Source: Eunapius fragilis (Eukaryota > Porifera > Demospongiae > Spongillida > Spongillidae). Taken from it: a DNA stretch of 64,000 bases. The notes under the pieces are model-generated. The model searched no databases. It was not told where the DNA came from and worked only from the letters and a program-made list of their open reading frames with translations. The stretch's first letter is position 1. The number at the start of each line of letters is the position of its first letter. Shown here piece after piece: positions 53,315 through 64,000 of the stretch. The stretch spans positions 8,914,763 through 8,978,762 of the forward strand of contig OY811973.1 of the NCBI GenBank assembly GCA_963681505.1, given 5' to 3'. The position numbers were made by a program, and so were the translations under genes.

Positions 53315-53924
53315 AGTACATTATGCTGTGGTGTGGTGGTGTGCAGGTCCATGCTTAGTTCCCCCCCCCCCCCCCCCGCCTAGCAACTCCTCCCCTTTGA
53401 AGGGCTCAGTGCCTCCCTCTCTAAACCTTTTCTCTCATGAATGGCTTAGTGCCTCTAGGTCTAACCCCTCCTTCCTTGATGTTACTTGTTAATGTTGTAC
53501 CGCAGATCGTCTATAAAAGTGATGTTATGCAACATAACACAACTGTTAGTGTGGTGGTGTGTGTGAAGAGTTTGCACAACTGGTAATGATGAGTCTGTGT
53601 ACAAAGTATGCAGTTTCTGTGATGATATACAGTGTTAGGGCTTCTTCATTGTTCATTCTGCAGCTGCCGCAAATTGCGAGTGAATTCTTTGTGCAGGTAG
53701 AAAACTTGATGGCCCAATTGGTTCAAATAAGGATGATGCTGATACCATCACATAAATGCGAAGACATGTGGCACTACATTACTATATTATGTCATATGGA
53801 TAACCAATGTATAGTACTCGTCCTGGCCGGAAATCTTTAGTACCACACTACGAAGGGTGATTGTTTGGATTGACCTAGTTGTGAACCATATGCATTGCTA
53901 CCAATTTTAGAATGTTTCTTGATA

Positions 53925-53985
53925 TAGAAGTAAAGAAAAAATTCTCTAACGAGAAAGTTGGTGGGATATAGGAATTGAAGGCAAA
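53925..53985. mobile_element. Solo left end of family A MITE
   Basis: AATTCTCTAACGAGAAAGTTGG then GTGGGATATAGGAATTGAAGG match the left arm at 11400-11440 and the complement of 57010-57046. The hairpin partner is not adjacent; the related arms lie at 56841-57046. Confidence 0.7.
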
Positions 53986-54299
53986 GAACCACTTCTCATG
54001 TCATCATGGAATTTCCAAACTCTGTATAATCAAAGATATCTGTTTGAATACAGCAAACTTGTGGTCTTTTTTGCTATAATATTCATTATTGTTGGCAAGC
54101 TGTGTTGGAGTGTTCACTGCATTAATCAATGTGACTGTATTGTAAGTGCTATGTATGCCATTGTGGGCATGTGATCTGACATGTGCTACTATGCATGAGT
54201 TACTACATGTAAGGTATGTACACCATATATGTAAGTCATGTGTTCTAAAATTTAGCGTACAACACGACACACACATAAGTAGGGTGTGTGGTTGGTGTT

Positions 54300-55645
54300 A
54301 GCTTGTAGGTGTCGAAGGCTTGAGTGTGTATGGGTGCTGGATGCTTGTAGGGTGTGTGGGTGTCAAAGGCTTGAGTCTGTATGGATGCTGGATGCTTGTA
54401 GGGTGTGTGGGTGTCGGATGCTGTGGTATGTGATGTTGGAGACTTGAATTGTAGGGGGTGTGTTTGTTGAAGGCTTGTTGTGAAAGGTGTATGAGTGTTA
54501 GTAGCGTATAGGGTGGGTGTCGAAGGCTTGTAGGGTGTGTGGGTGTCAAAGGATTGTAGGGTGTGTGGGTGTCCGAAGGCTTGTAGGGTGGGTGTCGGAG
54601 GCTTGTAGGGCGTGTGGGTGTCGAAGGCTTGTAGGGTGTGTGTGGGTGTCGAAGGCTTGTAGGGTGTGTGTGTCGGAGGCTTGTAGGGTGGGTGTGGGTG
54701 TCAAAGGCTTGTAGGGTGTGTGTTGGTGTCGAAGGCTTGTAGTGTGGGTGTCGAAGGCTTGTAAGGTGTGTGAGTGTCGAAGGCTTGTAGGGTGTGTGTG
54801 GGTGTCGAAGGCTTGTAGTGTGGGTGTGTGGGTGTCGAAGGCTTGTAGGGGTGTGAGTGTCAAAAGCTTGTAGGGTGTGTGTGGGTGTCGAAGGCTTGTA
54901 GTGTGGGTGTCGAAGGCTTGTAGGGTGTGTGGGTGTTGAAGGCTTGTAGGATGTGTGGGTGTCAAAGGCTTGTAGGGTGTGTGTTCGTGTCGAAGGCTTG
55001 TAGTGTGGGTGTGTGGGTGTCGAAGGCTTGTAGGGTGTGTGAGTGTCGAAGGCTTGTAAGATGTGTGTGGGGGTGTCGAAGGCTTGTAGTGTGGGTGTGT
55101 GGATGTCGAAGACTTGTAGGGTGTGTGAGTGTCAAAAGCTTTTAGGGTGTGTGTGGGTGTCGAAGGCTTGTAGTGTGGGTGTCGAAGGCTTGTAGGGTGT
55201 GTGGGTGTCGAAGGCTTGTAGGGTGTGGGTGTCGAAGGCTTGTTGTGTGGGTGTGTGGATGTCGAAGGCTTATAGGGTGTGTGAGTGTCAAAAGCTTGTA
55301 GGGTGTGTGTGGGTGTCGAAGGCTTGTAGTGAGGGTGTCGAAGGCTTGTAGTGAGGGTGTCGAAGGCTTGTAGTGAGGGTGTCGAAGGCTTATAGTGAGG
55401 GTGTCGAAGGCTTGTAGTGTGGGTGTCGAAGGCTTGTAGGGTGTGTGTGTCAAAGGTTTTAGGGTGTATGTGGGTGTCAAAGGCTTGTAGTGTGGGTGTG
55501 GGTGTTGAAGGCTTGTAGGGTGCGGGTGCTGAAGGCTTGTAGGGTGTGTGGGTGTCGAAGGCTTGTAGGGTGCGTGTGGATGTCAAAGGCTTGTAGGGTG
55601 TGTGGGTGTCGAAGGCTTGTAGGGTGTGAGTGGGTATTGAAGGAA
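54300..55645. repeat. 1.3-kb variable satellite, 20-36 bp unit
   Basis: More than 45 units of GGTGTCGAAGGCTTGTAGGG with variable GTGTGTGG spacers. The minus-strand frame of 346 codons (TPYKPSTPTPTLQAFDTH) is a by-product and shifts frame repeatedly in its repeat phase. Period variation of a few bases per unit argues against coding. Confidence 0.95.
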
Positions 55646-56840
55646 CTTCAAATAGTAATCTTATGCAATCATTCTATTTTTCATCAACTTAATAATATGC
55701 TAATTTGCAGGTGCACTTGTACAAAAAGCTATAAAGTTCTTCATTCTTGCCGTGACTCAGAAGGCCTGCATTTTCGAGAAATGAAATGATTACTTCTGTG
55801 ACCACAATGTTTACAATGATCTCATATCACTTCTGAGCCACGAAAATGACTGCATACTTTTCTGTGGAGAGAGCATAAGTAAGACATAAAGAAAAGTCAG
55901 TATAATAATCAGATGTCCAGTATTTTAAATAGCCAAGTACATATTACTTACTCAGACATCAGAAATAAATAAATGATACCTAATGTATATTTTTATCAGG
56001 TAACTGTAAACGTTATGTACAAACAGTTAATAAGCATTTAGTTAGTTGAAATTTCAGGTGGTATTGTTCAATTGAAGAAAATGCAGATTCAAATAATGCT
56101 ATTGAAAATTCCAATAGTGTATGTGGGTATCTGAAAATTCAGACAGACCTAAGTCAATACCTTTTTTGATTTATTTGAAATTTCAGGTAACTCAAAAGTC
56201 TGATAATAATTATTGTATAAATAAAAATCAGTGATTGACGTTCTGGTGAATGAATATATGCATATGTGCTGATGATTTCTGAAATTTCAGATACACCAAA
56301 CATAGTATATGAGAATGCATTGCTACATATGATTTCTTTTAATTTGAAATTTCAGACATGTTTTTTTAAATTTATTACAGCAACATGTAATTCAGAATCT
56401 TTTCCCCTATACCATTCAACAGATTTACTAAAGGCAGTACAGCATTCTAAAAGGAATGCCATAGTTGCATCAAAAGACGCAAACAAACCAATGCAAAAAT
56501 TGAAAAAAGGATGAGCTGTTCTGAGTCTCCTCCGGCCATTGTGAACACTCCTGCCATCGTGAACGAATATTCCTGAATATTAATTTTACAAACCTTCTTG
56601 CACATTGTATTTATATTCATTCATTATCATTATATTTCATGTATCACATAATTTATGTCACATATAATTATCTAATTCTTATGATACTGTGCAAACACAA
56701 TTCTGATCGTTGAAGATACTAAGCAATTCAGCACAATTTTGCAAACAAAAGCACCGAGTTGCATTTCTGAAGCAATATCATAAATTCCTGCAGCATTCTA
56801 TTTGGATTTTAAAATTCTACAATGAAATTGGAAGGAGTTA

Positions 56841-57046
56841 AAGGTGGTGTAAAAAGGAAAGGAACAAAGATTTTGGGGGGAAAAAGAGACTAAAATCCCC
56901 CTATATTTTGCACTTCTTTTGGTTCTAGTACATTTACACGTGCTAAATATAGGATTTTTGTCTCATTTTTTCTTTTCTCAAAACCTTGATCCCTTCCTTT
57001 TTACACCACCTTTGCCTTCAATTCCTATATCCCACCAATCTCGATA
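56841..57046. mobile_element. Family A-related fold-back MITE (incomplete)
   Basis: GGTGGTGTAAAAAGGAAAGG at the left pairs with CCTTCCTTTTTACACCACC at the right; ATTTAGCAC centre as in family A. The right side extends through CCTTCAATTCCTATATCCCA to 57046, but the corresponding outer left arm is at 53925-53985, 2.85 kb away. 55650-56840 has no gene I can support. Confidence 0.7.
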
Positions 57047-57887
57047 AACTCCCATCAGGCCGGAATTTAGTTCATGATATTGAATTGGTAGCACCACCCC
57101 TCTTGTGCCATTCACTGAAATAGATCCAATGTAATTGTAACAGCATCGTTCATTGGTGTGTCCCAGTATAATGTTACAATTAGGAGGCGCCTGTTGCATT
57201 ATACTTGGACACACTAAGCAACATATCAATGTCACTTGCAAGAACATGCAGTGCTACGTGCTCCATTTGAAAAGTGCTTGTGCACATATGTTGTGTAATA
57301 CAAGAATTTGCTGAACATCTTATGCCTGAGCCATTGTCTGCTGTTGAGTCAGCATTACAGGTACACCTTGCGAGACATTCACTGCTAGAAAGTCCAAGAA
57401 AGGATGAACTAGACAGAAATGTTTAAAGGTGTTTCCTCTCTTCCAGATATGCAATGGCACATATGATAGAAAAAGCTGTGACTGTTTCTGAAATAAATGT
57501 ACTTGCATTGCATGTTTTGTTAAGCAACATGATCCATTTGATGTTTATTTTCCCCTATCGACAACTATATGCTGCTCTATCGAATTAATTTTCCGACTTC
57601 AATACAGTAACCCCTAAAATGCATATACTGGTATCCCATGCATGTGGTACCCTTTTTAAGAAGATGGAATTTTTGTTTGGTTTTTTAGAAGAGCAGGCCT
57701 TAATTCAAAACCATTGCTCACACATTACAACTCTGTAAGTCAACCTGAACAGAAATTATATTATTAATGCTAAAAGAGCATATACGTTATACGTATAGCA
57801 CCAATTAATGTATCTGCTAGGCCTGAAGTTACACACTAAAGCAGAAAAGTAAGCATTGTAACTTAAGTATATCTCTATCATTATGGT

Positions 57888-59354
57888 TTACTTGTTGGTT
57901 GGTATGCTGATAACGACTGCATTCAACTCTCCATCATCAGGAGTGGCAGGAAGAGGTCCAGTCCAATCAATACCAAACCTTTGTGATTCATCCTACGCAT
58001 GCACAAACACAGTAACAGACCATTAGAATTTGCAAAAGTGTAAATTACTTACATCTGTCATATATAGACACTGAATCACATTCTGTGATCCAAAGCTGAC
58101 AGGGTGACAGGTTGCGTTCAGAACTTAGAGGATGCAGGTTCCATGCTTGCTTAAATACCTCCAGTGCTCTGTTTATGCGACTTGTACATACATAGTGGAG
58201 ACAAAACAGATGTACTTCATTTGCACAGACTAGAACCCCTTCTTCCTCCAAGGCATAAAACAGGTTGTAAAAAACAACAGTGCACTGCTTAAATACATCC
58301 AACTACAACCATTCAATACGCTGATTGTGAACACTAGCTGCACCCAGCTATGAAGCTCCCTCTTCCCAGTCCCCTAGCTTAAAGGATGCTCCACCATAAA
58401 TCTAGCTACTCCAACGTTTTCCCCACCTCTGTCCCACGAACTCGACTAGGAAGCCCTAGCTGCCTTACACCCTCAATAAACAGATGGAGCACTGTGTCAG
58501 CTCGATAATTGTCACAGCAATGTAAGTAAACAATCCTGCGACTGTAGTCATCAATACAACCATGTATTACAAATCGCCACCTAAATGCAACGGAAATCAA
58601 TTGCATGGGTATACAGTACATTTAATACACGTCCCTTATCAGTTTATGATTTCCATCGATGTACATGTGGTAGAGAGATTTGGGTCCCGGAACCTGGTAC
58701 GCACGCCTATTTATAATGGAGAGGCGACGTATTTATATCGATCCATTAGGATCAATCTTCCTCTGAATTTCGCGGACACGATGTTGCTGGACTCTGAGAC
58801 CTCGAGCCAATAGATGACCGCACATTTGCCGATTCCCACACCATGGATATTCCTTCTGGATGCTGCTCATAACTACCTCTGGGTACTTATCTGTAACTTC
58901 GGCATACTGCGACGATATGGATAAGACTCTGCCATACGCCGATGCACCGTTCGAGGGGAAGCGCCTATCATCTCGGCAATTTGAGGGACGGTAAAACGGT
59001 TTTCCACGAGATAATCGAGATGGTCTCGAGGTACAAAAAATCGCGGCCGCCCAGCGGTTCCACTCATTTCTACCTGTGGTCGATAGGCATAAAGGACACG
59101 TCTTGCAGTGTCCATAGCTCTCGTAATACATACATTCAACGCCATCCTTATGTATTGCTTGGCACTTACTTCGTTGATATTCAGACCCTCTGTATGCTTG
59201 ATCAATATAAATTATAGAATCCCGCGATACACCAGCTCAATCGTTAGTATAAACGCGTCCATTTAGTCAGATGAAACGCTTCTACCATCCTGTGCCACTA
59301 GGGCGTTAATAACACTTCTCAGTGATGGAAGAACTCTCGCAGCGGCAGCCATCA
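57888..59354 (-). pseudogene. rve-integrase transposase of the 7.47-kb element
   Basis: Minus strand. The N-terminus MAAAARVLPSLRSVINALVA starts at 59354 but meets TAA codons near 59257 and 59215. The frame from 59205 (IKHTEGLNINEVSAKQYIRM) runs through a helix-turn-helix-like block (RFTVPQIAEMIGASPRTVHR). In another frame follow EYPWCGNRQMCGHLLARGLR and RVREIQRKIDPNGSI; then WRFVIHGCIDDYSRRIVYLH (first catalytic Asp), RADTVLHLFIEGVRQLGLPS, ALEEEGVLVCANEVHLFCLH, ALEVFKQAWNLHPLSSERNL and FGIDWTGPLPATPDDGELNA to TAA at 57888. The last motif is a common tail in this family. The expected TDxGGEN motif is broken (RGTEVGKTLE). Dead copy. Confidence 0.75.
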
Positions 59355-59624
59355 CGAGATTTGGAGACACGGATTATGCCAATTATGGAGGTTGATATGG
59401 AATGTACTTGTCTTATGTAATAATCTGCAACATTTCATAACACCCCCCCCCCCCCCCCCCAATCATTGAATACGGGACGTGAATTTTGGCAGCGATCACC
59501 TCCCATAGGGTCTAAAGCGGATAGCACCCCCCCCCCCCGCATTTCGTATCGCGCGGGGTCTCAATCCCCCCTTTTGGAAAACCCTGTATCCGCCCCTGCA
59601 ACTGGACTGGTGTTTGCTGGTTTG

Positions 59625-59990
59625 GTGTGTTGTTAATGTGCAGGACTGGTGTGTTGTATGTACTGGACTGGTGTGTAGTATGTACTGGACTGGTGTGTTG
59701 CATGTACTGGACTGGTGTGTTGTATGTACTGGACTGGTGTGTTGTATGTACTGCACTGGTGTGTTGTATTACTGGACTGGTGTGGTTTATGTACTGGACT
59801 GGTGTGTTTTATGTACTGGACTGGTGTGTTGTATGTACTGGACTGGTGTGTTGTATGTACTGGACTGGTGTGTTGTATGTACTGGACTGATGTGTTGTAT
59901 GTACTAGCCTAGTGTGTTGGTCTGGTGTATAGAAAGTTCTGGACAAGTGTGTTTTATGTACTGGACTGGTGTGTTCATAAGAATATAAGT
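59625..59990. repeat. 22-bp satellite, array 1 of copy B
   Basis: About 12-13 units of GTGTGTTGTATGTACTGGACTG with some divergence. Partner of the inverted array at 60738-61175. Confidence 0.93.
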
Positions 59991-60737
59991 GTGTTGTCTG
60001 TACTGTTGTATGCACTGGACGGGTATGTTGTAGGTGTGATGTACCTACTGGATTGCAATGTGGTCACTGTGATCCAGAAACAATGGCACCATGTACTCTG
60101 ATTATGGGTGGGTGTGTCTCACTAGTTCCTGTGTCCTACATGTAGTACAGAGGCATTAGCTGACCTATCTGCTTGCCACCACCTCATGTTTTTCAACATT
60201 CCATGTGCTAAATGACTTAAATGAGAGGCTTTGCATTTCGTCATAGCGTGGGCTTGTGCGCGCGTTTTTTTGTTATGTACATGGTCCATTTCTAGCTTTC
60301 TACTGGAAGGAAGCCTTGATAGTGGCAGTGAAACCCTATCTCAATAGATGTAAGGACTGGGCCACTGGAAAGTTTATATGCTGAGCTATTCACACACATG
60401 GCTTCATATAAACCATGGCTTCTCCAAGGCTTTTGTGTGTGTGTGTGTGTGTGTGGGTGTGTGTGTGTTTGTGTGTGTGTGTGTAGGGGTGGGGATCTCA
60501 CCTAATTAAAAATTCTGAGGATGGTACACTGGTATCTAGTACTTCTCACCACCACACTCCCTCTTTAATAAAGGTGCAGGGGCAATGGCCCACCCCCTTT
60601 CCTCCCCCCTCATACAACATACCAGTTGAGTACATGCAACACAGCACATACAGTGTATTATGTACCGGACTGGTGTGTTGAACTGGACTGGTATATGTAC
60701 TGGGCTGGTGTATCGGACTGGTATGGCCAGTCCAGTA

Positions 60738-61175
60738 GTACATACAACACACCAGTCCAGTACGTACAACACACCAGTCCAGTACATACAACACACCAGT
60801 CCAGTACATACAACACACCAGTCCAGTACATACAACACACCAGTCCAGTACATAGACCACACCAGTCCAGTACATACAACACACCAGTCCAGTACATACA
60901 ACACACCAGTCCAGTACATACAACACACCAGTCCAGTACATACAACACACCAGTCCAGTACATACAACACACCAGTCCAGTACATACAACACACCAGTCC
61001 AGTACATACAACACACCAGTCCAGTACATACAACACACCAGTCCAGTACATACAACACACCAGTCCAGTACATACAACACACCAGTCCAGTACATACAAC
61101 ACACCAGTCCAGTACATACAACACACCAGTCCAGTACATACAACACACCAGTCCAGTACATACAACACACCAGTC
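60738..61175. repeat. 22-bp satellite, array 2 of copy B (inverted)
   Basis: About 20 highly uniform units of ACACCAGTCCAGTACATACA-AC, against five to six in the matching position of copy A (36143-36262). The array has expanded or contracted since duplication. Confidence 0.95.
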
Positions 61176-61537
61176 CAACACATGGATGGATGGATCTCTT
61201 CTAAAATAAAGAATGGTGTGGCTAAAATAGGAAGGACTTTTTAGCTTGGAAGACATGTGAGTTTGAAATTGATGCTAGTTTATAGTCCATGTATACCACA
61301 TAGGCCACAGCATGAAGCAGTACATGTACTATGTAAACTACCTTAGTCCTGTTAACCACAAATTTGACAGAGAGCTGATAATCCTAAAACTGTGCTTCTG
61401 GGTTTATACATTACTTGAATGTGTCTTGGGCAATGCATATTATTACATGATTTTTGAAAAAGATGCTGGCCTCATGAAGGTACTTGCCCAGGAGACTACT
61501 GCTGATATCAGATTTCCATCTTAATGTGCCCCTCCTC

Positions 61538-61539
<2 letters not shown>

Positions 61540-61620
<81 letters not shown>
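61540..61620. repeat. (GT)n microsatellite
   Basis: About 40 dinucleotides with one TT interruption, equivalent to 35704-35779 in copy A. A further (CA)n lies at 61981-62057; another GT tract at 60435-60484 has no counterpart of that length in copy A. Confidence 0.95.
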
Positions 61621-61621
<1 letters not shown>

Positions 61622-61981
61622 CAGAGCCATGCCTACCAACCGATATTGGAGTAAGGTCTGGAGAAGAGAATGGAGGTCATTAACATGTGCGGGAATCAAA
61701 CTTTTCATGTATGTGTGTTAAATTTGTTTGGTAGTGTGAACATTTCAGTTCTCTCCACATAAACTGATTTCTGTCGCAATGGGCAAATGTCACAAATGGC
61801 TCAGCACAGCAGGGGACTTTCATGATGATTCACACTTGTGTGTGTGTAAGGCATGGCATGGGACATTGTCCTGCCTGGCTACAAAAATTGTCTACATGTA
61901 GATGTGACAAATCAATTTGGGATCTGTTACCACTTCTGATGTGATGTGGTCAAGAAACCTTATGAACATGCAACATCCACA

Positions 61982-62060
<79 letters not shown>

Positions 62061-62064
62061 AAAC

Positions 62065-62245
62065 CCCAGCAAAAAGTTCTTGGACAAGATTCCTGCCCAA
62101 GATCTGGACCAGATCTTGCCCAACTTGCCCGAGGTGCCAAGATTATGCCAGCCAAGTTCTGGCCAAGATCTTATGGCAAGATCTCAGCCTCCTGGCAAGA
62201 TGTAGGCCTCATGCCAAGTTATTGGCAAGAAAAACTTTTGCTGGG
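62065..62245. mobile_element. 181-bp MITE present only in copy B
   Basis: Ends CCCAGCAAAAAGTTCTTG and complement of CCCAGCAAAAGTTTTTCTTG. The interior is made of repeated CAAGATCT- and TGGCAAGAT-type words on both strands. Copy A lacks it between the CA tract and GAATATACATGAC. No clear target duplication. Confidence 0.75.
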
Positions 62246-62573
62246 ACCAGACCCATGAATATACATCACTGCATGCATGCCACACAACAAGGGTTATGTT
62301 TTAAAAGTACAGGCCCTGGTATGAGGTTCTCACGTGACGTCACAATATCTTAGAGCGTACAATAAAATATAATTAAACAGTAGCCATTATATCTTGAAAG
62401 AGAACTACGGCAATGCATGGGTTCCCAAGGCTGTAGGGGTTAGCGCTTACGTTTAACAGATCGAGACTGCCTTGCTCAATTTGCCGCGGCCGAAGTCCGA
62501 GGTTTTGTTATTAATATTATTAATTTGTCGGATGGGTGGGGGGCTGCTATTGGCTTGACACGTTAAACTGAGC

Positions 62574-62796
62574 TTACAATATTACGCTAGCTGAATGTTG
62601 CGTCAGCGTCAGTGTCCGCGTCACTGAATCGTCATATTGTAAACAATTAACGTGACGTGACGCTGACGCTGAGGCTGGAATGGTCGTCACGTCACGTCAG
62701 TGACGCTGGGGTATAGAATGTTTACAATATGACGATTCACCGACGCTGACGCTGACGGTGACGCTGACGCAACATTCAGCTAGCGTCATATTGTAA
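62574..62796. mobile_element. GTCAGCGTCA-rich fold-back element
   Basis: Left arm TTACAATATTACGCTAGCTG then AATGTTGCGTCAGCGTCAG pairs with the right arm over about 75 bp. The arms contain repeated GACGCT hexamers, and GTCATATTGTAAAC occurs both at the outer end and internally. Near the right border of repeat segment copy B. Confidence 0.85.
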
Positions 62797-62944
62797 ACCA
62801 CGGCTGTTACATTACATTGAAATTTGGACAACAGGTCCTCGCCCACTATGAATTTTAAGTACCTAGCAACACAGCTCATTACTTCCGTAGCAACGACTAT
62901 AGGTTAAAAGAGGCCTGTGTACATGAAGATGTCGTCGGAGTTTT

Positions 62945-63909
62945 CACTTCAGGGGCGGATACAGGATTTTGGCGAGGGGGGGGGGGGGGGGGGGGGGTCC
63001 GAAATGAATAATTGATGAAGAGGAGGGGCGCGCGCGAAGCGCGCGAAAAATTTTGTGGTATACGCATTCCAATTTTTCCACAGATTGTACATGTAAGGGG
63101 GCCGGGAATTGGAAACTAAGGCAATCAACACCAATAAATGAGTGACACTCCGTTACATTCTGCCGGGTTTCCAGGCTATTGTAGTCTTATGGATTTAAAT
63201 GGCTATGTTGTTACATGCATGCACTTTCCTTTGCTATTCGAACCACTTAAAATTTATCATCGCACTCCGGCAGATGACCTACTTCAAGCAATGAGCAGTA
63301 TAATTCGGCATAACATTCGCGCGAAAAAAATTTTTGTACACATTCCACAGATTGTACATGTAGGGGGATTAGAAACGGAAGCAATCATAACCAATAAATG
63401 CGTGCCGCTCAGTTACGTTCTGGTTTCCAGGCTATTGTGGTTTTGCGGATTTAAACGGCTAGTGTGTTTCGTCGCAGATTTGCATAGTACGTTACATGCG
63501 CCGGCTTGGTTTCTTTGTTAAAATTTATAATTTAAAATTTAAATTTGCAATGGTCTTGCAGCAAAGGACATTCAACCTTGATGGGTACTAATAATAGAGC
63601 ACGAATCAAAATAACTGCGGAAAGAATCGCTCTATATTACGACCGTACGTGGGTTATCATTTTGGAATACATTTACCTTACGTATAAATACCAGCCTACT
63701 ACGTATCTCGCATTTTACAGACTATAATATAGTACTAACCAATGAATAAGCAATAAGAATAAGCTATTTAGCAACTTCACGAAGTGCACTCCGTAGAAAT
63801 GTATATCTCACGTGCGACACATCTATGCTAATTATATTCATATTCAGGTTCGAGGGGGGGTCCAGACACCCTGGACCCCCCCCCCCCCCCTGGATCCGCC
63901 ACTGCACTT
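62945..63909. mobile_element. Non-autonomous element with CAGGGGCGGAT ends and CACTT TSD
   Basis: Element 62950-63904 (955 bp): left CAGGGGCGGATACAGG, right CCTGGATCCGCCACTG. Flanked by CACTT at 62945-62949 and 63905-63909. Poly-G/C tracts lie just inside each end. Termini and 5-bp duplication match those of the 7.47-kb element, so it could be mobilised by the same transposase. No coding capacity. Confidence 0.85.
63040..63470. repeat. Direct duplication inside the 955-bp element
   Basis: Two copies, about 270 bp apart, of a block beginning GCGCGAAAAA-TTTT-GT and running through CCACAGATTGTACATGTA and TTTCCAGGCTATTGTGGT. Diverged by eye to about 80 percent. Confidence 0.75.
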
Positions 63910-64000
63910 AAAGCGCAACCTACATATGCAGTAAGGACTTCGCCACCCGACAGTGCTAATTTCTAGCAATGATACCTTGGCGAACACGTGCCACACTGCC

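Larger units (their letters stand above)
59599..62557. repeat. 2.9-kb repeat segment, copy B, right piece
   Basis: Inverse of about 34925-37415, in the same order of unique blocks, CA tracts and 22-bp arrays. It resumes exactly at the CAACT duplication. It carries one extra 181-bp insertion (62065-62245) absent from copy A. Confidence 0.9.

Noticed and set aside
54546-55586. 346-codon frame of TPYKPSTPTPTLQAFDTH repeats
   Set aside because: Unit lengths vary by non-multiples of three, so the peptide phase drifts; the sequence is a non-coding satellite.
62420-62510. Possible tRNA-like sequence near GGGGTTAGCGCTTACG
   Set aside because: No B-box, no plausible acceptor stem or anticodon arm found by eye.

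Overview
This is a eukaryotic, almost certainly metazoan window, most likely from a demosponge. Genes have short GT-AG introns of about 60-150 bp. A fibrinogen-related domain (FReD), an Ig-like domain of the kind abundant in sponges and a BEN domain are present. The reverse transcriptase family is one I associate with sponges and cnidarians. The species call is inference and no tool was run. There are no bacterial-style operons, rRNA genes or CRISPR arrays, and I recognised no tRNA.

The window is dominated by transposable elements and satellites. Host-like genes are few: the 3' end of a FReD gene (78-826, +), a membrane-anchored Ig-like protein (26733-27868, -) and a BEN-domain protein with a 60-bp-repeat linker (29815-32432, -), which may itself belong to a transposon.

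Layout. 1-2 kb: FReD gene end and an RT fragment. 2.09-2.93 kb: deleted hAT element with 8-bp target duplications. 4.4-8.1 kb: decayed Ginger/KRBA2-like transposon (integrase plus Ulp1-like protease). 9-14 kb: a LINE tail, a charged-repeat gene remnant and several fold-back MITEs. 14.2-26.25 kb: head-to-tail array of four non-LTR retroelements on the minus strand, every recognisable junction lying in ATT-rich sequence. 26.7-32.4 kb: Ig and BEN genes. 32.5-41.5 kb: decayed EnSpm/CACTA-like transposase divergent from the BEN gene and split by 5.5 kb of repeats. 41.6-43.5 kb: inverted 29-bp satellite arrays around a zinc-finger remnant, then a MITE. 44.3-50.1 kb: a second transposase (minus; resembling fungal Plavaka-type CACTA proteins) sharing a 51-bp divergent promoter with a four-exon coiled-coil gene. 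51.7-62.6 kb: an inverted copy of the 34.9-37.9 kb segment, split by a 7.47-kb element (52128-59598) that carries an rve-integrase transposase, long inverted ends and a 5-bp target duplication. 62.5-63.9 kb: more fold-back elements.

The main points are: (i) retroelements apparently targeting, and being tailed by, ATT microsatellite so that they stack head-to-tail; (ii) two unrelated CACTA-like transposase genes, each divergent from a second gene across about 50-60 bp with a shared CACGTGCTC sequence; (iii) repeated use of short satellites arranged as opposed arrays around a 0.6-0.7 kb core; (iv) an insertion whose empty site is preserved elsewhere in the same window.
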